Below are positions 1-9,109 of a DNA stretch of 64,000 bases, one piece after another. A program made the position numbers and the translations under genes. Position 1 is the stretch's first letter, and every line of letters begins with the position of its first letter. The stretch is from Methylohalobius crimeensis 10Ki (GTDB lineage: Bacteria; Pseudomonadota; Gammaproteobacteria; Methylococcales; Methylothermaceae), in assembly GCF_000421465.1 (NCBI RefSeq), contig NZ_ATXB01000001.1, positions 620,001 through 684,000 of the forward strand, given 5' to 3'. The notes under the pieces are model-generated. The model was not told where the DNA came from and made no database searches. It worked only from the letters and a program-made list of their open reading frames with translations.

Positions 1-1
1 G

Positions 2-247
2 GCGCTGGAAGAAGGCACCGGTCCCTTGGCGCGCTTCACGGGAGAAGTTTCTCCGTCCTCGCCATTCGCCAATGAACAAGCGCTGGAAGAAGCCGAAGAT
101 TTTTGGGAGGAGTTGCACGAGTTTCTCGCCAACTTTACTTTGGCCCTGGTGATCGTGCATATCGGTGGGGTGTTGCTGGCGAGCTTCGTCCACCGTGAAA
201 ATCTGGTGAAAGCCATGTTCACCGGTCGCAAGCGCCAAGACGAGTAA
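2..247 (+). CDS. cytochrome b561-type membrane protein, C-terminal fragment
   Basis: This is the 3' end of a gene whose start lies before the window; the frame is open from base 2 to a TAA at 245-247. The visible 81 residues include a hydrophobic segment with a histidine (LALVIVHIGGVLLASF), followed by HREN and a basic tail (GRKRQDE). This is how small bacterial cytochrome b561 proteins of the Ni,Fe-hydrogenase cytochrome b type end: a last transmembrane helix carrying a haem-ligand histidine, then a short cytoplasmic tail. Such proteins pass electrons between quinols and c-type cytochromes in the inner membrane. The family call rests only on this tail; the substrate cannot be told. Confidence 0.6.
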   Translation, partial: ALEEGTGPLARFTGEVSPSSPFANEQALEEAEDFWEELHEFLANFTLALVIVHIGGVLLASFVHRENLVKAMFTGRKRQDE

Positions 248-314
248 AGGTCGCACAGCCACGTCGGCAAGCGGCGTGAACAAGCCTGCCTGTCCCTTGC
301 AACAAAACCAAAAT

Positions 315-344
315 GTGACAAGATCCCGACACATCATGTATTCT
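315..344 (+). promoter_or_regulatory. weak candidate promoter ahead of tRNA-Ser
   Basis: In the 208-base gap before tRNA-Ser there is GTGACA at 315-320 and TATTCT at 339-344, with an 18-base spacer. The match to sigma-70 consensus is partial, and the leader to the tRNA would be about 105 bases. I see no other structure in this gap. Confidence 0.22.
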
Positions 345-455
345 ATGGTCGCTTCGGGCCGAGCAGGCGCGATATTGAATGCGATAATTTCTTGAAAACG
401 CTGATTTTTTAAGAAACACAAGGAGTCATAATTCCTGAATCCGCCGCATTTATTT

Positions 456-547
<92 letters not shown>

Positions 548-573
548 ACCCATCCCGATCCCGGGGGTTCCAT

Positions 574-993
574 ATGTGGATTCAAAAGAAAATCGTCTTG
601 TCGCCTAAATCCCGGGGGTTTCATCTTATTACCCGGGAACTGTTGGAGCATCTGCCGGAATTGCGTGACTTCCGGGTGGGTCAGGCGCAATTTTTCATCT
701 GCCATACCTCCGCCTCCCTGACCATCAACGAAAACGCCGACCCCAGCGTGCGCGCCGATATGGAGGCGCATTTTACCCATTTCGTTCCCGAGAACGCCCC
801 CTATTACGAGCACACCTTGGAAGGGCCGGACGATATGCCGGCGCATATCAAGGCTTCTTTATTGGGGCCGTCGGTGACCATTCCCATCGGCGAGGGACGC
901 CTGCGTTTGGGTACCTGGCAGGGAATCTATCTGGGCGAGCATCGTAACCGCGGTGGGCGCCGCACCGTGATCGCGACGTTGCAGGGAGAATGA
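574..993 (+). CDS. yjbQ: YjbQ family protein (UPF0047)
   Basis: This 139-residue single-domain protein belongs to the YjbQ/UPF0047 family, small trimeric proteins. In E. coli YjbQ has thiamin-phosphate synthase-like activity as a side function; its true role is unsettled. The family signatures are present: [16 protein letters not shown] near residues 45-60 and [12 protein letters not shown] near the end, which supply the conserved His and polar residues of the active pocket. The ATG at 574 is preferred because an in-frame start at 454 would run through the tRNA-Ser gene. The stop overlaps the start of glk by 4 bases, so the two are probably translationally coupled. Confidence 0.9.
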   Translation: MWIQKKIVLSPKSRGFHLITRELLEHLPELRDFRVGQAQFFICHTSASLTINENADPSVRADMEAHFTHFVPENAPYYEHTLEGPDDMPAHIKASLLGPSVTIPIGEGRLRLGTWQGIYLGEHRNRGGRRTVIATLQGE

Positions 994-1994
994 GCGAAGC
1001 GGTCGTGCTGGCCGCCGATGTGGGCGGCACTAAGACCCTGCTGCGGCTGGCATGCTTTTCCGAGGAAGGATTGCGCGTGCTGGGGGAAGCGCGGTTCGCC
1101 AGCGCCGATTACGACCGCTTCGAGGATCTTCTGTCCGAGTTCGTGCAGGGCGACGACCGGCCGGTTGCCGCCGCCTGTTTCGGGGTGGCCGGACCCGTCG
1201 AGGACGGGGTGTGTCGGACCACCAATCTGCCCTGGCGGTTGGATGCGAAGAGGCTGTCCGATTTGCTGGAGGGGACGCCGGTACAGCTTCTCAACGATCT
1301 GGAAGCGGCGGCCTTCGGCATTCTTCATCTTCCGGAAACCCAATTGGTCGAATTGAATCCGGCCGCCCGGCGGCGTGACCAGGCCAACCGGGCGGTGATC
1401 GCCGCCGGTACCGGCTTGGGGGAAGCGCTGATTTTGCACCCCGAAAAGGATCCGCTGGTGGTTGCCACCGAGGGCGGTCATTGCGATTTCGCGCCCTTGG
1501 ATGTGTCCGAGGACCGCTTACTGGAGTGGTTGCGCGACTGCTACCCCGAACACGTCAGCTACGAGCGGATTCTATCCGGTTCCGGTTTGGTGGCCATTTA
1601 TCATTTTCTGCGCGCTCAGGACCCCGCCAGCGAAAATCTCCAAGTGGCCGCTGCCATGCTGGAAGAGGATCCGGCGGCGGTCATCGGTCGCTGGGGCGTC
1701 GAAAGGCGCGATGTGCTGTGTTATCGGGCGCTTGCTTGGTTTGCCCGGATTTATGGGGCCGAAGCCGGCAATTTGGCTTTGAAAAGCCTGGCTTTGGGTG
1801 GTGTCTATGTGACCGGCGGGATCGCGCCGAAAAGTTTGCCGATCCTGCAGGAGGGCGGATTCATGGCTCGATTTGCCGCCAAGGGACGATTCAAGGAGAT
1901 GCTGCGAAAGGTTTCGGTGAAAGTGGTGTTGAATTCGGATACCGTATTGATCGGGGCTCAGGAATGGGCGCGAAGCCACATGCTTCGGGCCTGA
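990..1994 (+). CDS. glk: glucokinase
   Basis: ATP-dependent glucokinase (334 residues) phosphorylates glucose to glucose-6-phosphate in the cytoplasm. The N-terminal phosphate-binding motif [13 protein letters not shown] (about residues 9-21) and later motifs [11 protein letters not shown] and GTGLGEALI are those of the Glk family (PF02685) rather than the ROK family. The length is slightly above the E. coli enzyme (321). TNLPW, EGGH and VTGGIAPK are also typical. The ATG sits in the 4-base overlap ATGA with yjbQ. In a methane- or sulfur-oxidising bacterium such an enzyme usually serves glycogen or sucrose turnover, but nothing here proves that. Confidence 0.93.
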   Translation: MSEAVVLAADVGGTKTLLRLACFSEEGLRVLGEARFASADYDRFEDLLSEFVQGDDRPVAAACFGVAGPVEDGVCRTTNLPWRLDAKRLSDLLEGTPVQLLNDLEAAAFGILHLPETQLVELNPAARRRDQANRAVIAAGTGLGEALILHPEKDPLVVATEGGHCDFAPLDVSEDRLLEWLRDCYPEHVSYERILSGSGLVAIYHFLRAQDPASENLQVAAAMLEEDPAAVIGRWGVERRDVLCYRALAWFARIYGAEAGNLALKSLALGGVYVTGGIAPKSLPILQEGGFMARFAAKGRFKEMLRKVSVKVVLNSDTVLIGAQEWARSHMLRA

Positions 1995-2057
1995 ACAGGG
2001 GCTGTGTACAATGGAAGCCCGGATGGAGCAACCACAACGCTGGATAGGAGAAAGGAC

Positions 2058-2495
2058 ATGAAGAAAACTTGGGTAGTGGCGGCGGAAAGCAGCCGCGCGC
2101 GTGTTTTCCTGGCCGAAAGCCGTGTCAAGCCGATGCGGGAATGGGAAGGCATGGCCAATCCGAAGGCCCGTTCCCGGGTGTTGGATATCAACGCCGATAA
2201 CGCCGGGCATGTCCATGATCGGATGGGGCAGGCGCGTCATTTGATGGAAAGCGAGGTCGATCCTAAAAAGCACGAGGCGGAAGTATTCGCCAAGGAAATC
2301 GCCGAGTATCTGGAGAAGATGCGCGCCACCGGCCGGTTCGAGGAATTGGTGCTGGTGGCCGCCCCCGAGTTTTTGGGAATGCTGCGCAAGCACATGACGC
2401 CGGCGAGCCTGAAGTTGGTGGCCCGCGCGGTGAGCAAGAATCTGGTCCGCGACGACGAGGCGGCCATTCGCAAGGCGGCATTGGAGTTGGAATGA
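2058..2495 (+). CDS. host attachment protein family (PF10116)
   Basis: This is a 145-residue soluble protein of the family named after an Agrobacterium host-attachment gene. It begins KTWVVAAESSRARVF and contains LVLVAAPEFLGMLRKHM and the terminal VSKNLVRDD segment, features shared with eukaryotic release factor-like folds (baeRF-type) that may act on ribosomes or tRNA. The family name should not be read as evidence for virulence: homologues are common in environmental bacteria. The start at 2058 has an AGGAGAAAGGAC Shine-Dalgarno region; an in-frame upstream TTG/ATG lacks one. It lies 63 bases after glk and its stop overlaps the ald start region. Confidence 0.8.
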   Translation: MKKTWVVAAESSRARVFLAESRVKPMREWEGMANPKARSRVLDINADNAGHVHDRMGQARHLMESEVDPKKHEAEVFAKEIAEYLEKMRATGRFEELVLVAAPEFLGMLRKHMTPASLKLVARAVSKNLVRDDEAAIRKAALELE

Positions 2496-3607
2496 TGCGA
2501 ATCGGGGTGCCGAAAGAGACCAAGACCGAAGAATACCGGGTGGCCTTGACGCCGGAGGGCGCCCAAGTGCTGGTGGAAGCGGGACATCCGGTGACGGTCG
2601 AGCGGGGCGCCGGCGAGGGTTCCGGCTTTTCCGACGAAGTCTACCGCTCCGCCGGCGCCCGTTTGGGGAGTGCCGCCGAGGCGTGGGACGGTCAATTGGT
2701 GCTCAAGGTCAAGGAGCCCCAGCCCGCCGAATACGGTTTTCTGCGGGGGCAGATAGTTTTCACCTATTTCCACCTGGCCGCCACGCCACGGGCGCTTTTG
2801 CACACCCTCCTGGAGACTCGAACCACGGCGGTGGCTTACGAGACCTTGGGAGATAAGGTGGGAGGCTTGCCGCTTTTGGCGCCCATGAGCGGCGTGGCGG
2901 GCAATATGGCGACCCTGATGGGGGCGTATTACCTGGCGTGCTTCAATGGCGGTCGGGGCACGCTTTTGGCCAATGTGCTCGATATCGGCTACGGCAAGGT
3001 GGTCATCATCGGCGACGGCGTGGTGGGCCAGCACGCCGCCCAGCGGGCGTGCGCCATGAAGACTGAAGTGGCGATGGCCGGTCTGAGCCGGGAGCGCGGC
3101 GAGCAGCTCAAGGAAAAATTCGGTCCCACTTTTCGCTATTTTCTCTCCACCCCGGAAGCGATCGCGGCGGAGATCGCCGATGCGGATCTGGTGGTGGGCG
3201 CGGTGCTGGTGCCCGGTGCCCGGGCCCCTTACGTGGTGAGCGAGGCGATGGTGCAGACCATGCCGCAAGGCTCGGTGATCGTGGATGTAAGCATCGATCA
3301 GGGCGGCTGCGTGGAGACGTCCCACCCCACCACCCACGGCGATCCGGTATTTGTCCGTCACGATGTAATTCACTACTGCGTCGCCAACATGCCCGGCGCC
3401 TATCCCCGCGCCGCCACCTTGGCCCTGACGCGCGAGACCTTGCCCTCCATCCGGAAATTGGCCGCCGAGGGATTGGCATCCTTCGTTGTCGATCCCGGGG
3501 CGGCGCGCGCGGTGAACACATATCAGGGATGGATCACTTATCCCGCCGTGGCCGAGGCTTGGGAGATGAAAGAACGTTATCGAGATCTGAAGGAGTTGCT
3601 GTCATGA
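2495..3607 (+). CDS. ald: alanine dehydrogenase
   Basis: NAD-dependent L-alanine dehydrogenase (EC 1.4.1.1) interconverts alanine with pyruvate and ammonium; in many methanotrophs and soil bacteria it assimilates or releases ammonium. The 370-residue length is standard. Visible hallmarks are MRIGVPKE at the N terminus, VKVKEP (pyruvate-binding Lys), YFHLAA (catalytic His), the Rossmann segment IIGDGVVGQHAA, and VSIDQGGCVETSHPTTH with the catalytic Asp. The start is ambiguous between ATG codons at 2492 and 2495; 2495 gives the better Shine-Dalgarno spacing (GGAG at 2483-2486) and the canonical N terminus. It overlaps the preceding stop and shares a 4-base overlap with fpr. Confidence 0.95.
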   Translation: MRIGVPKETKTEEYRVALTPEGAQVLVEAGHPVTVERGAGEGSGFSDEVYRSAGARLGSAAEAWDGQLVLKVKEPQPAEYGFLRGQIVFTYFHLAATPRALLHTLLETRTTAVAYETLGDKVGGLPLLAPMSGVAGNMATLMGAYYLACFNGGRGTLLANVLDIGYGKVVIIGDGVVGQHAAQRACAMKTEVAMAGLSRERGEQLKEKFGPTFRYFLSTPEAIAAEIADADLVVGAVLVPGARAPYVVSEAMVQTMPQGSVIVDVSIDQGGCVETSHPTTHGDPVFVRHDVIHYCVANMPGAYPRAATLALTRETLPSIRKLAAEGLASFVVDPGAARAVNTYQGWITYPAVAEAWEMKERYRDLKELLS

Positions 3608-4365
3608 CGGGGACGGTCGATCCGCGCAAGTGGTGCGAAGGGCGGGTAATCGAGTTGTATACCTGGGCCGACCGGCTTTACTCGTTGCGGGTGGAGGCGG
3701 AGATTGAACCTTTCGAGGCGGGCCAGTTCGGGCGGCTGGGGCTGGTGATCGATGGGGAATTCGTCGGCCGGCCCTATTCCTTCGTCAACGCGCCGGACGA
3801 GAAGCCTTTGGATTTCTATTTCATCGAGATTCCCGAGGGGCGCTTGACCCCCCGCCTGGCGGATCTGGCGCCGGGCGACAAGGTTTGGGTGGCGCGCAAG
3901 GGCGCGGGGCTTTTCACCCTCAGTCAGGTGCCGGAGGGACGCGATTTATGGCTTTTGGCGACCGGCACGGCGCTGGGGCCATTTATTTCCATGCTCAAAA
4001 CGTCTATGCCATGGGAGCGGTTCGAGCGGATCGTCCTGGTCCACGGGGTCCGGACCCGGGTGGAACTGGCCTACCGGGAGACCCTTCAGACCTTCCGGCG
4101 CCAATATCCCGACCGTTTCGTTTCCCTGGCCTGTGTCACTCGGGAGGCGTCGCCGGGCACCCTTCGCGCCCGGATCACCAGTGCCATCGAGAACGGGACG
4201 CTGGAATCGGAAGCCGGTCTTTCCCTGTGTCCCGAAGACAGCCAAGTGATGATCTGCGGCAATCCGTCCATGGTCAAGGAAACCGTCGAGCTGCTGACCT
4301 CCCGGGGGTTCGAGGAAAATCGGCGCAAACAACCGGGGCAGATTACCATCGAGCGTTATTGGTGA
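3604..4365 (+). CDS. fpr: ferredoxin--NADP+ reductase (Fpr type)
   Basis: This FAD flavoprotein of 253 residues moves electrons between NADPH and ferredoxin or flavodoxin. The FAD-binding motif RPYSFVNAP, the NADP-binding segment LLATGTALGPFISML, and the C-terminal aromatic end (ERYW) are those of the bacterial subclass I Fpr family (E. coli Fpr 248 residues, ending in YW). The ATG at 3604 overlaps the ald stop (ATGA). It is the last gene of the yjbQ-glk-ald run. Its stop codon lies inside the end of rtcA on the other strand, a 10-base tail-to-tail overlap. The partner could be the 7Fe ferredoxin at 46257-46586, which is an inference only. Confidence 0.92.
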   Translation: MTGTVDPRKWCEGRVIELYTWADRLYSLRVEAEIEPFEAGQFGRLGLVIDGEFVGRPYSFVNAPDEKPLDFYFIEIPEGRLTPRLADLAPGDKVWVARKGAGLFTLSQVPEGRDLWLLATGTALGPFISMLKTSMPWERFERIVLVHGVRTRVELAYRETLQTFRRQYPDRFVSLACVTREASPGTLRARITSAIENGTLESEAGLSLCPEDSQVMICGNPSMVKETVELLTSRGFEENRRKQPGQITIERYW

Positions 4366-5384
4366 GGAAGGCCCACCTGCCAATGGGTGGGGGATTGCTG
4401 TTCCAGAGAGAATTTCCAGGGTAGAAAAGCTTCGATCACTCGGATCGTAGTGGTGGTATGACGGGTCGGGGGTAGGGTGATGAATCGGCCGCCGCCCGCC
4501 AGCGCCAGGGGAACCAATAGCTGATCGGCGAGATGGGGGCCGACCGGGACTTGTGCGTCCAGGTAGTTTCGCACCTCGCCGGCCAAGGCCCCGGCGATTT
4601 TCTCCGCCCGCACGCCGCGCTCGCCGAAACCGCAAAACAGTTCGGTGACATGGCGGCAACGCACGGTCGCGGTGACGATATTGCCGATCCCGCATTCACT
4701 GAGTTCCACGATTTCCGATCGGGCCGGCGGCGGATCGAGGCGTTCGGCCAGGACTTTCAACTCTCTCTCCGCGATATGACGCGGCAGGCCGGCGACCACG
4801 GCTTGGGCCGCGATTTCTTGGATTTCTCCCCGTTCGGTCAGTTCCAGGGGATGGAGCCGGGAGACCGGTTCGATTTCCGCCGCCAAAATCCCCCCTCCCC
4901 GGGGATAAAAACCGGGACGCTGCAGGTGCAGCCGCACTCGGGCCCCCATCCGCTGAAGCTGGGGCAAAAGCACTTGGCCGAGGAAATCGAAGGGCGGGGC
5001 CTGGGGATTGTGGGTGCCGCCATGCAGGGTCAAATGGCTGGGGCCGGAGGCCAAAAGCAAGGGCGGCAGGATTGCCTGGAGCAGAAGGGTGGTGCTGCCG
5101 GCGGTGCCGATATCGAAGGTATAGCGCCCGGGGCGCAATGGGCCGGGGGTGAAGTGGATTTCCTGAGAGCCGATTTGGGCCCCCTCGAGGGTTGCCCCGC
5201 TCAGCTCCGCTGCCGCCAGAAGGCAAGTGAGGTGCTGACGGCGCAGGCCGGGAGGACGGCGCTGGGCGCGGATGTTGATCAGATGAATCGGACGCTGCAG
5301 ATGAAGGGACAAGGCCAGGGCGGAACGAAGGATTTGCCCGCCGCCTTCCCCCATCGAACCGTCGATCCGAAGCGGCGGTTTCAC
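4356..5384 (-). CDS. rtcA: RNA 3'-terminal phosphate cyclase
   Basis: RtcA (342 residues) converts RNA 3'-phosphate ends to 2',3'-cyclic phosphate using ATP through a covalent enzyme-AMP intermediate. The nucleophile His is seen at residue 309 (PTRHTTTTIRV), the same position as in E. coli. DGSMGEGGGQILR (N-terminal), FYPRGGG and LALAGGGRF are the other signatures. In E. coli rtcA lies beside rtcB and the sigma-54 regulator rtcR; neither is present here. Instead it is the last gene of the hemA-prfA-prmC transcript, with a 4-base overlap with the JAMM gene. Its end overlaps the convergent fpr gene by 10 bases. Confidence 0.94.
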   Translation of the reverse strand: MKPPLRIDGSMGEGGGQILRSALALSLHLQRPIHLINIRAQRRPPGLRRQHLTCLLAAAELSGATLEGAQIGSQEIHFTPGPLRPGRYTFDIGTAGSTTLLLQAILPPLLLASGPSHLTLHGGTHNPQAPPFDFLGQVLLPQLQRMGARVRLHLQRPGFYPRGGGILAAEIEPVSRLHPLELTERGEIQEIAAQAVVAGLPRHIAERELKVLAERLDPPPARSEIVELSECGIGNIVTATVRCRHVTELFCGFGERGVRAEKIAGALAGEVRNYLDAQVPVGPHLADQLLVPLALAGGGRFITLPPTRHTTTTIRVIEAFLPWKFSLEQQSPTHWQVGLPHQ

Positions 5385-5803
5385 ATCCTTTCTTCCATTG
5401 CCAGCGAGACCTCCTCAATCCTGCTGTCAACGAGACGGAAACCGCGCATTTCCAGCACCCCTTTGGTGTTGAGGGAGATGATCAGATAAAGGGCTTCCGG
5501 ATAGGCGGCCCATTCCAAATCCTCGTCGGAGGGAAAGGCATCGGCGTGGGGATGGGAATGATAGATGGCGAACAGGGTTTCGCTTCGTTCGCGCAGGGAT
5601 TTCATGGCCTCGATCTGACCTTGGGGGTCCATTCGGAAATGCCGCCGGGGGTCGGTGGCGGCATTGGTCACCGGATACACATGGGTCGGATGACCCTCGT
5701 GCGCGCCGACCAGGCCGCAAACCTCGAAATCGGGGCGGCTTTGGGCTTGGTGAAGCAGTTGGTTGACCAGGGACCGTGGAAGAAGAACGGGTTGGGGGGA
5801 CAT
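5381..5803 (-). CDS. JAMM/Mov34 (M67) family metalloprotease
   Basis: This 140-residue stand-alone JAB/MPN domain has a complete JAMM zinc site: Glu27, then HSH (His82, His84), seven residues, Ser92, two residues, Asp95. All catalytic residues are intact, so an active isopeptidase or C-terminal-processing hydrolase is expected. Bacterial relatives cleave the carboxyl end of ubiquitin-like sulfur carriers such as CysO or MoaD/ThiS proteins. In many proteobacteria a moeB/thiF-type gene follows prmC and precedes this gene; here the start abuts the prmC stop and no E1-like or sulfur-carrier gene is visible in the window. The substrate is therefore unknown. Confidence 0.88.
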   Translation of the reverse strand: MSPQPVLLPRSLVNQLLHQAQSRPDFEVCGLVGAHEGHPTHVYPVTNAATDPRRHFRMDPQGQIEAMKSLRERSETLFAIYHSHPHADAFPSDEDLEWAAYPEALYLIISLNTKGVLEMRGFRLVDSRIEEVSLAMEERM

Positions 5804-6643
5804 TCAAGGGCTCCATAGGGCTTGGGTGACGCGGGGATGACCTTGCAGGTCGCGATGACAGCGAATCCGGGAGAAACCGGCATCGGCCAACAAATCGGCC
5901 ACCTCGCGAGATTGATCGTAGCCGTGTTCCAACAGGATGAAACCGCCGGCCCTGAGGCGGCGGCGAGCTTGGGAAATGAGCCGGCGGTAGGCGTCCAGGC
6001 CGTCGTTGCCGCCGATCAAGGCGGCGGCGGGCTCGAAGCGGATATCCTGCTGCAGGTGAGGGTCGTCGGCGGGAATGTAGGGCGGATTGCTGACGATGCC
6101 GTCCAAGCTGTCCGGCGCCAGACCGGTCAACCAATCGGTTTGCAGGAAGGTCACATTGCATGCGCCGAGGCGGCGGGCGTTGATCCGGGCCAAGGCCAGG
6201 GCAGCAGGTGAGGTGTCGGTGGCGATCAGCTGGACCTGCGGTCGTTCCAGGGCCAGGGATAGGGCGATCGCCCCCGAACCGGTACCGAGATCGGCCACGG
6301 TGGCGGATTGGCCCATCGGCAGCAGGAGGAGCGCCTGTTCTAGCAAGAGTTCGGTATCCGGGCGGGGAACCAGTGTACCCGGCCCGACCAAGAATTCATG
6401 CGACCAAAACTCCCGCCGTCCCAGAATATAAGCCACCGGCTCGCCGTTTCGGCGGCGCTCCAGCAACTGACGAAAATAGGTTTGCTGCTCAGGATCGGGC
6501 GTTTTTTCCGGCCACGCCCGCAGGTGCGCGCGCGCGCTTCCCGTGGCGTGAGCCAGAAGCAGTTCCGCGTCCAGTTGGGGGGATGCGGAAGTCGCGCCTA
6601 AATGATCGCTGCCTTGGCGGAGTAGTTCGGAGATGGTGGTCAT
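5804..6643 (-). CDS. prmC: release factor glutamine N5-methyltransferase
   Basis: PrmC (HemK) methylates the glutamine of the GGQ motif in release factors RF1 and RF2 using S-adenosylmethionine. The 279-residue protein has the SAM motif VADLGTGSGAIALSLA and the signature NPPYIP, which binds the glutamine side chain. It lies 15 bases after prfA, the gene for its substrate, in the classical hemA-prfA-prmC order. Confidence 0.97.
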   Translation of the reverse strand: MTTISELLRQGSDHLGATSASPQLDAELLLAHATGSARAHLRAWPEKTPDPEQQTYFRQLLERRRNGEPVAYILGRREFWSHEFLVGPGTLVPRPDTELLLEQALLLLPMGQSATVADLGTGSGAIALSLALERPQVQLIATDTSPAALALARINARRLGACNVTFLQTDWLTGLAPDSLDGIVSNPPYIPADDPHLQQDIRFEPAAALIGGNDGLDAYRRLISQARRRLRAGGFILLEHGYDQSREVADLLADAGFSRIRCHRDLQGHPRVTQALWSP

Positions 6644-6658
6644 GGTCGGTCGGACGCT

Positions 6659-7753
6659 TCAAGCGTTGGTCATTTCCGTCAGCAGGTCGGTTTGATGCTG
6701 TTGGACGAGCGGGGTGACCAGTTCCTCCAGGTTACCCGCGAGAATTTCATCCAGTTTGTACAAGGTAAGATTGATGCGGTGATCGGTCACCCGGCCCTGG
6801 GGAAAGTTGTAGGTGCGAATGCGTTCGGAGCGATCGCCGGACCCCACCTGAAGCCGCCTGGAGGATGCCTGTTCGGCTTGGCGCTTGTTTTGTTCGGCGG
6901 CCAGGAGGCGGGCTCTGAGGAGGGTCATGGCGCGGGCTTTGTTTTTGTGCTGGGAACGTTCGTCCTGACATTCCACCACGATCCCGGTGGGCAAGTGGGT
7001 GATGCGCACCGCCGAGTCGGTGGTGTTGACGTGCTGACCGCCCGCGCCCGAGGAGCGATAGGTGTCGATCCGAAGTTCCGAGGGATTGATCTCCACCGCG
7101 TCCACCTCTTCGGCTTCGGGCAGTATCGCCACGGTGCAGGCGGAGGTATGGATGCGCCCCTGGGATTCGGTTTCCGGTACCCGCTGGACGCGGTGGGTGC
7201 CGGCCTCGAATTTGAGGCGCGCGTAGACGTCGGGCCCGGCGATTTTGGCGATCACTTCCTTGTAGCCGCCGTATTCCGCCGGGCTTTCGGCCAAGGTTTC
7301 CACCCGCCAGCCGCATTTTTCCGCGAAACGGGTGTACATCCGGAGGAGATCGCCGGCGAACAATGCGGCTTCCGCACCGCCGGTGCCGGCGCGGATTTCC
7401 AGGAAGATATTGCGGTTGTCGTGAGGGTCTTTGGGCAGCAAAAGAATTTGGATAGTTTGCTCCAGTTCGTCCAGGTGGCTCTGGTTTCGGCCCACTTCTT
7501 CCTGGGCCAAGGCTCTGAGCTCGGGGTCTTTTTCCTCCAGCAAAGCCTCCGCTTCCTCCAGTTCGGCGGCGGTTTTGCGATAATCGTGATGGGCCGCCAC
7601 GATCGGCTCCAATTGGGCGTATTCTTGACTTAGCGCGCGGAATCGATCGGCGTCCGATTGGGTTTCCGGCAAGCTGAGCAGGGCGGTAATTTCTTCGAAG
7701 CGGTCGCTGAGTTTGTCCAGTTTGATGCGGATGGAATTTTGCACGGCGGTCAA
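6659..7753 (-). CDS. prfA: peptide chain release factor 1
   Basis: RF1 reads stop codons UAA and UAG and triggers peptide release. Length 364 residues. The codon-recognition tripeptide is PET (Px[13 protein letters not shown]), which marks RF1 rather than RF2. The catalytic GGQ is in [15 protein letters not shown] near residue 237. The long reading frame starts at a TTG (7753) overlapping the hemA stop. A GTG at 7744 (then [11 protein letters not shown]) matches the start of other RF1 proteins better; neither has a strong Shine-Dalgarno sequence, so expression is probably coupled to hemA. Confidence 0.96.
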   Translation of the reverse strand: MTAVQNSIRIKLDKLSDRFEEITALLSLPETQSDADRFRALSQEYAQLEPIVAAHHDYRKTAAELEEAEALLEEKDPELRALAQEEVGRNQSHLDELEQTIQILLLPKDPHDNRNIFLEIRAGTGGAEAALFAGDLLRMYTRFAEKCGWRVETLAESPAEYGGYKEVIAKIAGPDVYARLKFEAGTHRVQRVPETESQGRIHTSACTVAILPEAEEVDAVEINPSELRIDTYRSSGAGGQHVNTTDSAVRITHLPTGIVVECQDERSQHKNKARAMTLLRARLLAAEQNKRQAEQASSRRLQVGSGDRSERIRTYNFPQGRVTDHRINLTLYKLDEILAGNLEELVTPLVQQHQTDLLTEMTNA

Positions 7754-9000
7754 TTGAGTTTGAAGAGTTCCCGGGCGGCGGCGACCAAATCATGGCGCTC
7801 GTGGATGCCGGCTTGTCTGAGTTGGGCGCAGGAATTGTGGAGCAGCTTATTGGTCAAGGTGTGGGCGAGAAGCGCCAGGGCTTCTTCCGGAGAAGCGCCT
7901 TGGCGCAGGGCGCGTCTTGCCCTGGCCAGGGCTTCTTCGCGCAGCTGGTCGGCTTGGGACCGTAGGCTGCGAATGGTATCGGTCGCCCCTTGGGAGCGCA
8001 GCCAGGCGAGGAAGTGCTCCACTTCCATGGCGATGATTTCCTCGGCTTGCAAGGCCGCTTCGCGCCGGGCGCGGCGATTTTCCTCGACAATCCCCTTGAG
8101 ATCGTCCACGGTAAACAGATAGACGTCTTCCAGGCGGTCGAGTTCCGGTTCGATATCGCGCGGCACCGCCAGGTCCACCATGAACATGGGTTTGTGGCGG
8201 CGCTGTTTGATCGCCCGCTCGACCGCGCCTTTGCCCAGAATCGGCAGTTGGCTGGCGGTGGACGAGACCACGATGTCGGCCTCGTGCAGATGAGCGGAAA
8301 GCTCCCGCAAGGCGATGGCGTAGCCGCCGAATTGGGAAGCCAGGGTGTGGGCCTTGTCGAATGTCCGGTTGGCGACGATGATGCGCCCGATGCCCTGCTG
8401 GTGCAAGTGTTGCGCGGTCAATTCGACGGTTTCGCCGGCGCCGATCAGAAGGGCGGTTTGTTCGCCCAGATCGTCGAAGATTTGTTGGGCCAGGCGCACG
8501 GCGGCGAAAGCGACCGAAATGGGGCTGGTGCCGATGGCGGTGTCGGTGCGAACCTTCTTGGCGGCGCTGAAAGTGTGCTGAAACAGGCGGTTTAAGGTCT
8601 TGCCCAAGGTGCCGGCTTGGTGGGCGGTGCGATAAGCGGTTTTCATCTGGCCCAGGATTTGGGGTTCGCCCAGAACCATGGAATCCAGGCCGCACGCGAC
8701 CCGAAACAGATGGCGGATGAATTCCGCGTCCGTGTGAACGTAGAGATACGGTTCGAATACGTCGGAGGTCAGGTTTTGGGTCTGCGCCAGCCAGTTGACC
8801 AACAGATGGCGGTCGGCCTGTTCGGTGGCGCAATACAGCTCGGTCCGGTTGCAGGTGGAGAGGATGGCCGCTTCCCGGACGCCGGGCAAGGTCCGCAGCC
8901 CGTGCAGCCATTCGCCCAAACGGTCGGCGGGAAAAGCGAGCTGTTCGCGTATGGCGATGGGGGCGGTGGTGTGGTTAAGTCCAAGAGCGAGTAAAATCAT
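7750..9000 (-). CDS. hemA: glutamyl-tRNA reductase
   Basis: HemA reduces glutamyl-tRNA(Glu) to glutamate-1-semialdehyde, the first committed step of haem synthesis by the C5 route. Length 416 residues. The catalytic cysteine is at residue 50 in STCNRTELY. The Rossmann motif [17 protein letters not shown] (near residue 180) and VVSSTASQ follow, and the C-terminal helix forms the dimerisation domain. It is the first gene of the leftward operon and is divergent from the TPR lipoprotein gene with a 109-base AT-rich gap. Confidence 0.97.
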   Translation of the reverse strand: MILLALGLNHTTAPIAIREQLAFPADRLGEWLHGLRTLPGVREAAILSTCNRTELYCATEQADRHLLVNWLAQTQNLTSDVFEPYLYVHTDAEFIRHLFRVACGLDSMVLGEPQILGQMKTAYRTAHQAGTLGKTLNRLFQHTFSAAKKVRTDTAIGTSPISVAFAAVRLAQQIFDDLGEQTALLIGAGETVELTAQHLHQQGIGRIIVANRTFDKAHTLASQFGGYAIALRELSAHLHEADIVVSSTASQLPILGKGAVERAIKQRRHKPMFMVDLAVPRDIEPELDRLEDVYLFTVDDLKGIVEENRRARREAALQAEEIIAMEVEHFLAWLRSQGATDTIRSLRSQADQLREEALARARRALRQGASPEEALALLAHTLTNKLLHNSCAQLRQAGIHERHDLVAAARELFKLN

Positions 9001-9048
9001 GCGGCATGCAAATCCTGTATCCGATTATTCTTAATTTTAAAAACAAAA

Positions 9049-9054
9049 TATAAT
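9049..9054 (+). promoter_or_regulatory. candidate -10 box for the TPR-lolB-ispE operon
   Basis: An exact TATAAT lies in the AT-rich divergent spacer between hemA and the TPR gene. Transcription would start near 9061 and give a leader of about 50 bases. No good -35 is seen 16-18 bases upstream, so this rests on the -10 box and context. Confidence 0.35.
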
Positions 9055-9109
9055 TAAACCAATATGCATGTTTAGCCGAAACGCCGGTCACCTGAAATAA
9101 GGAGTGAAA

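Noticed and set aside
2058-2495. Virulence or host-attachment role
   Set aside because: The family name is historical. The neighbours (glk, ald, fpr) are metabolic, and homologues occur in free-living bacteria.
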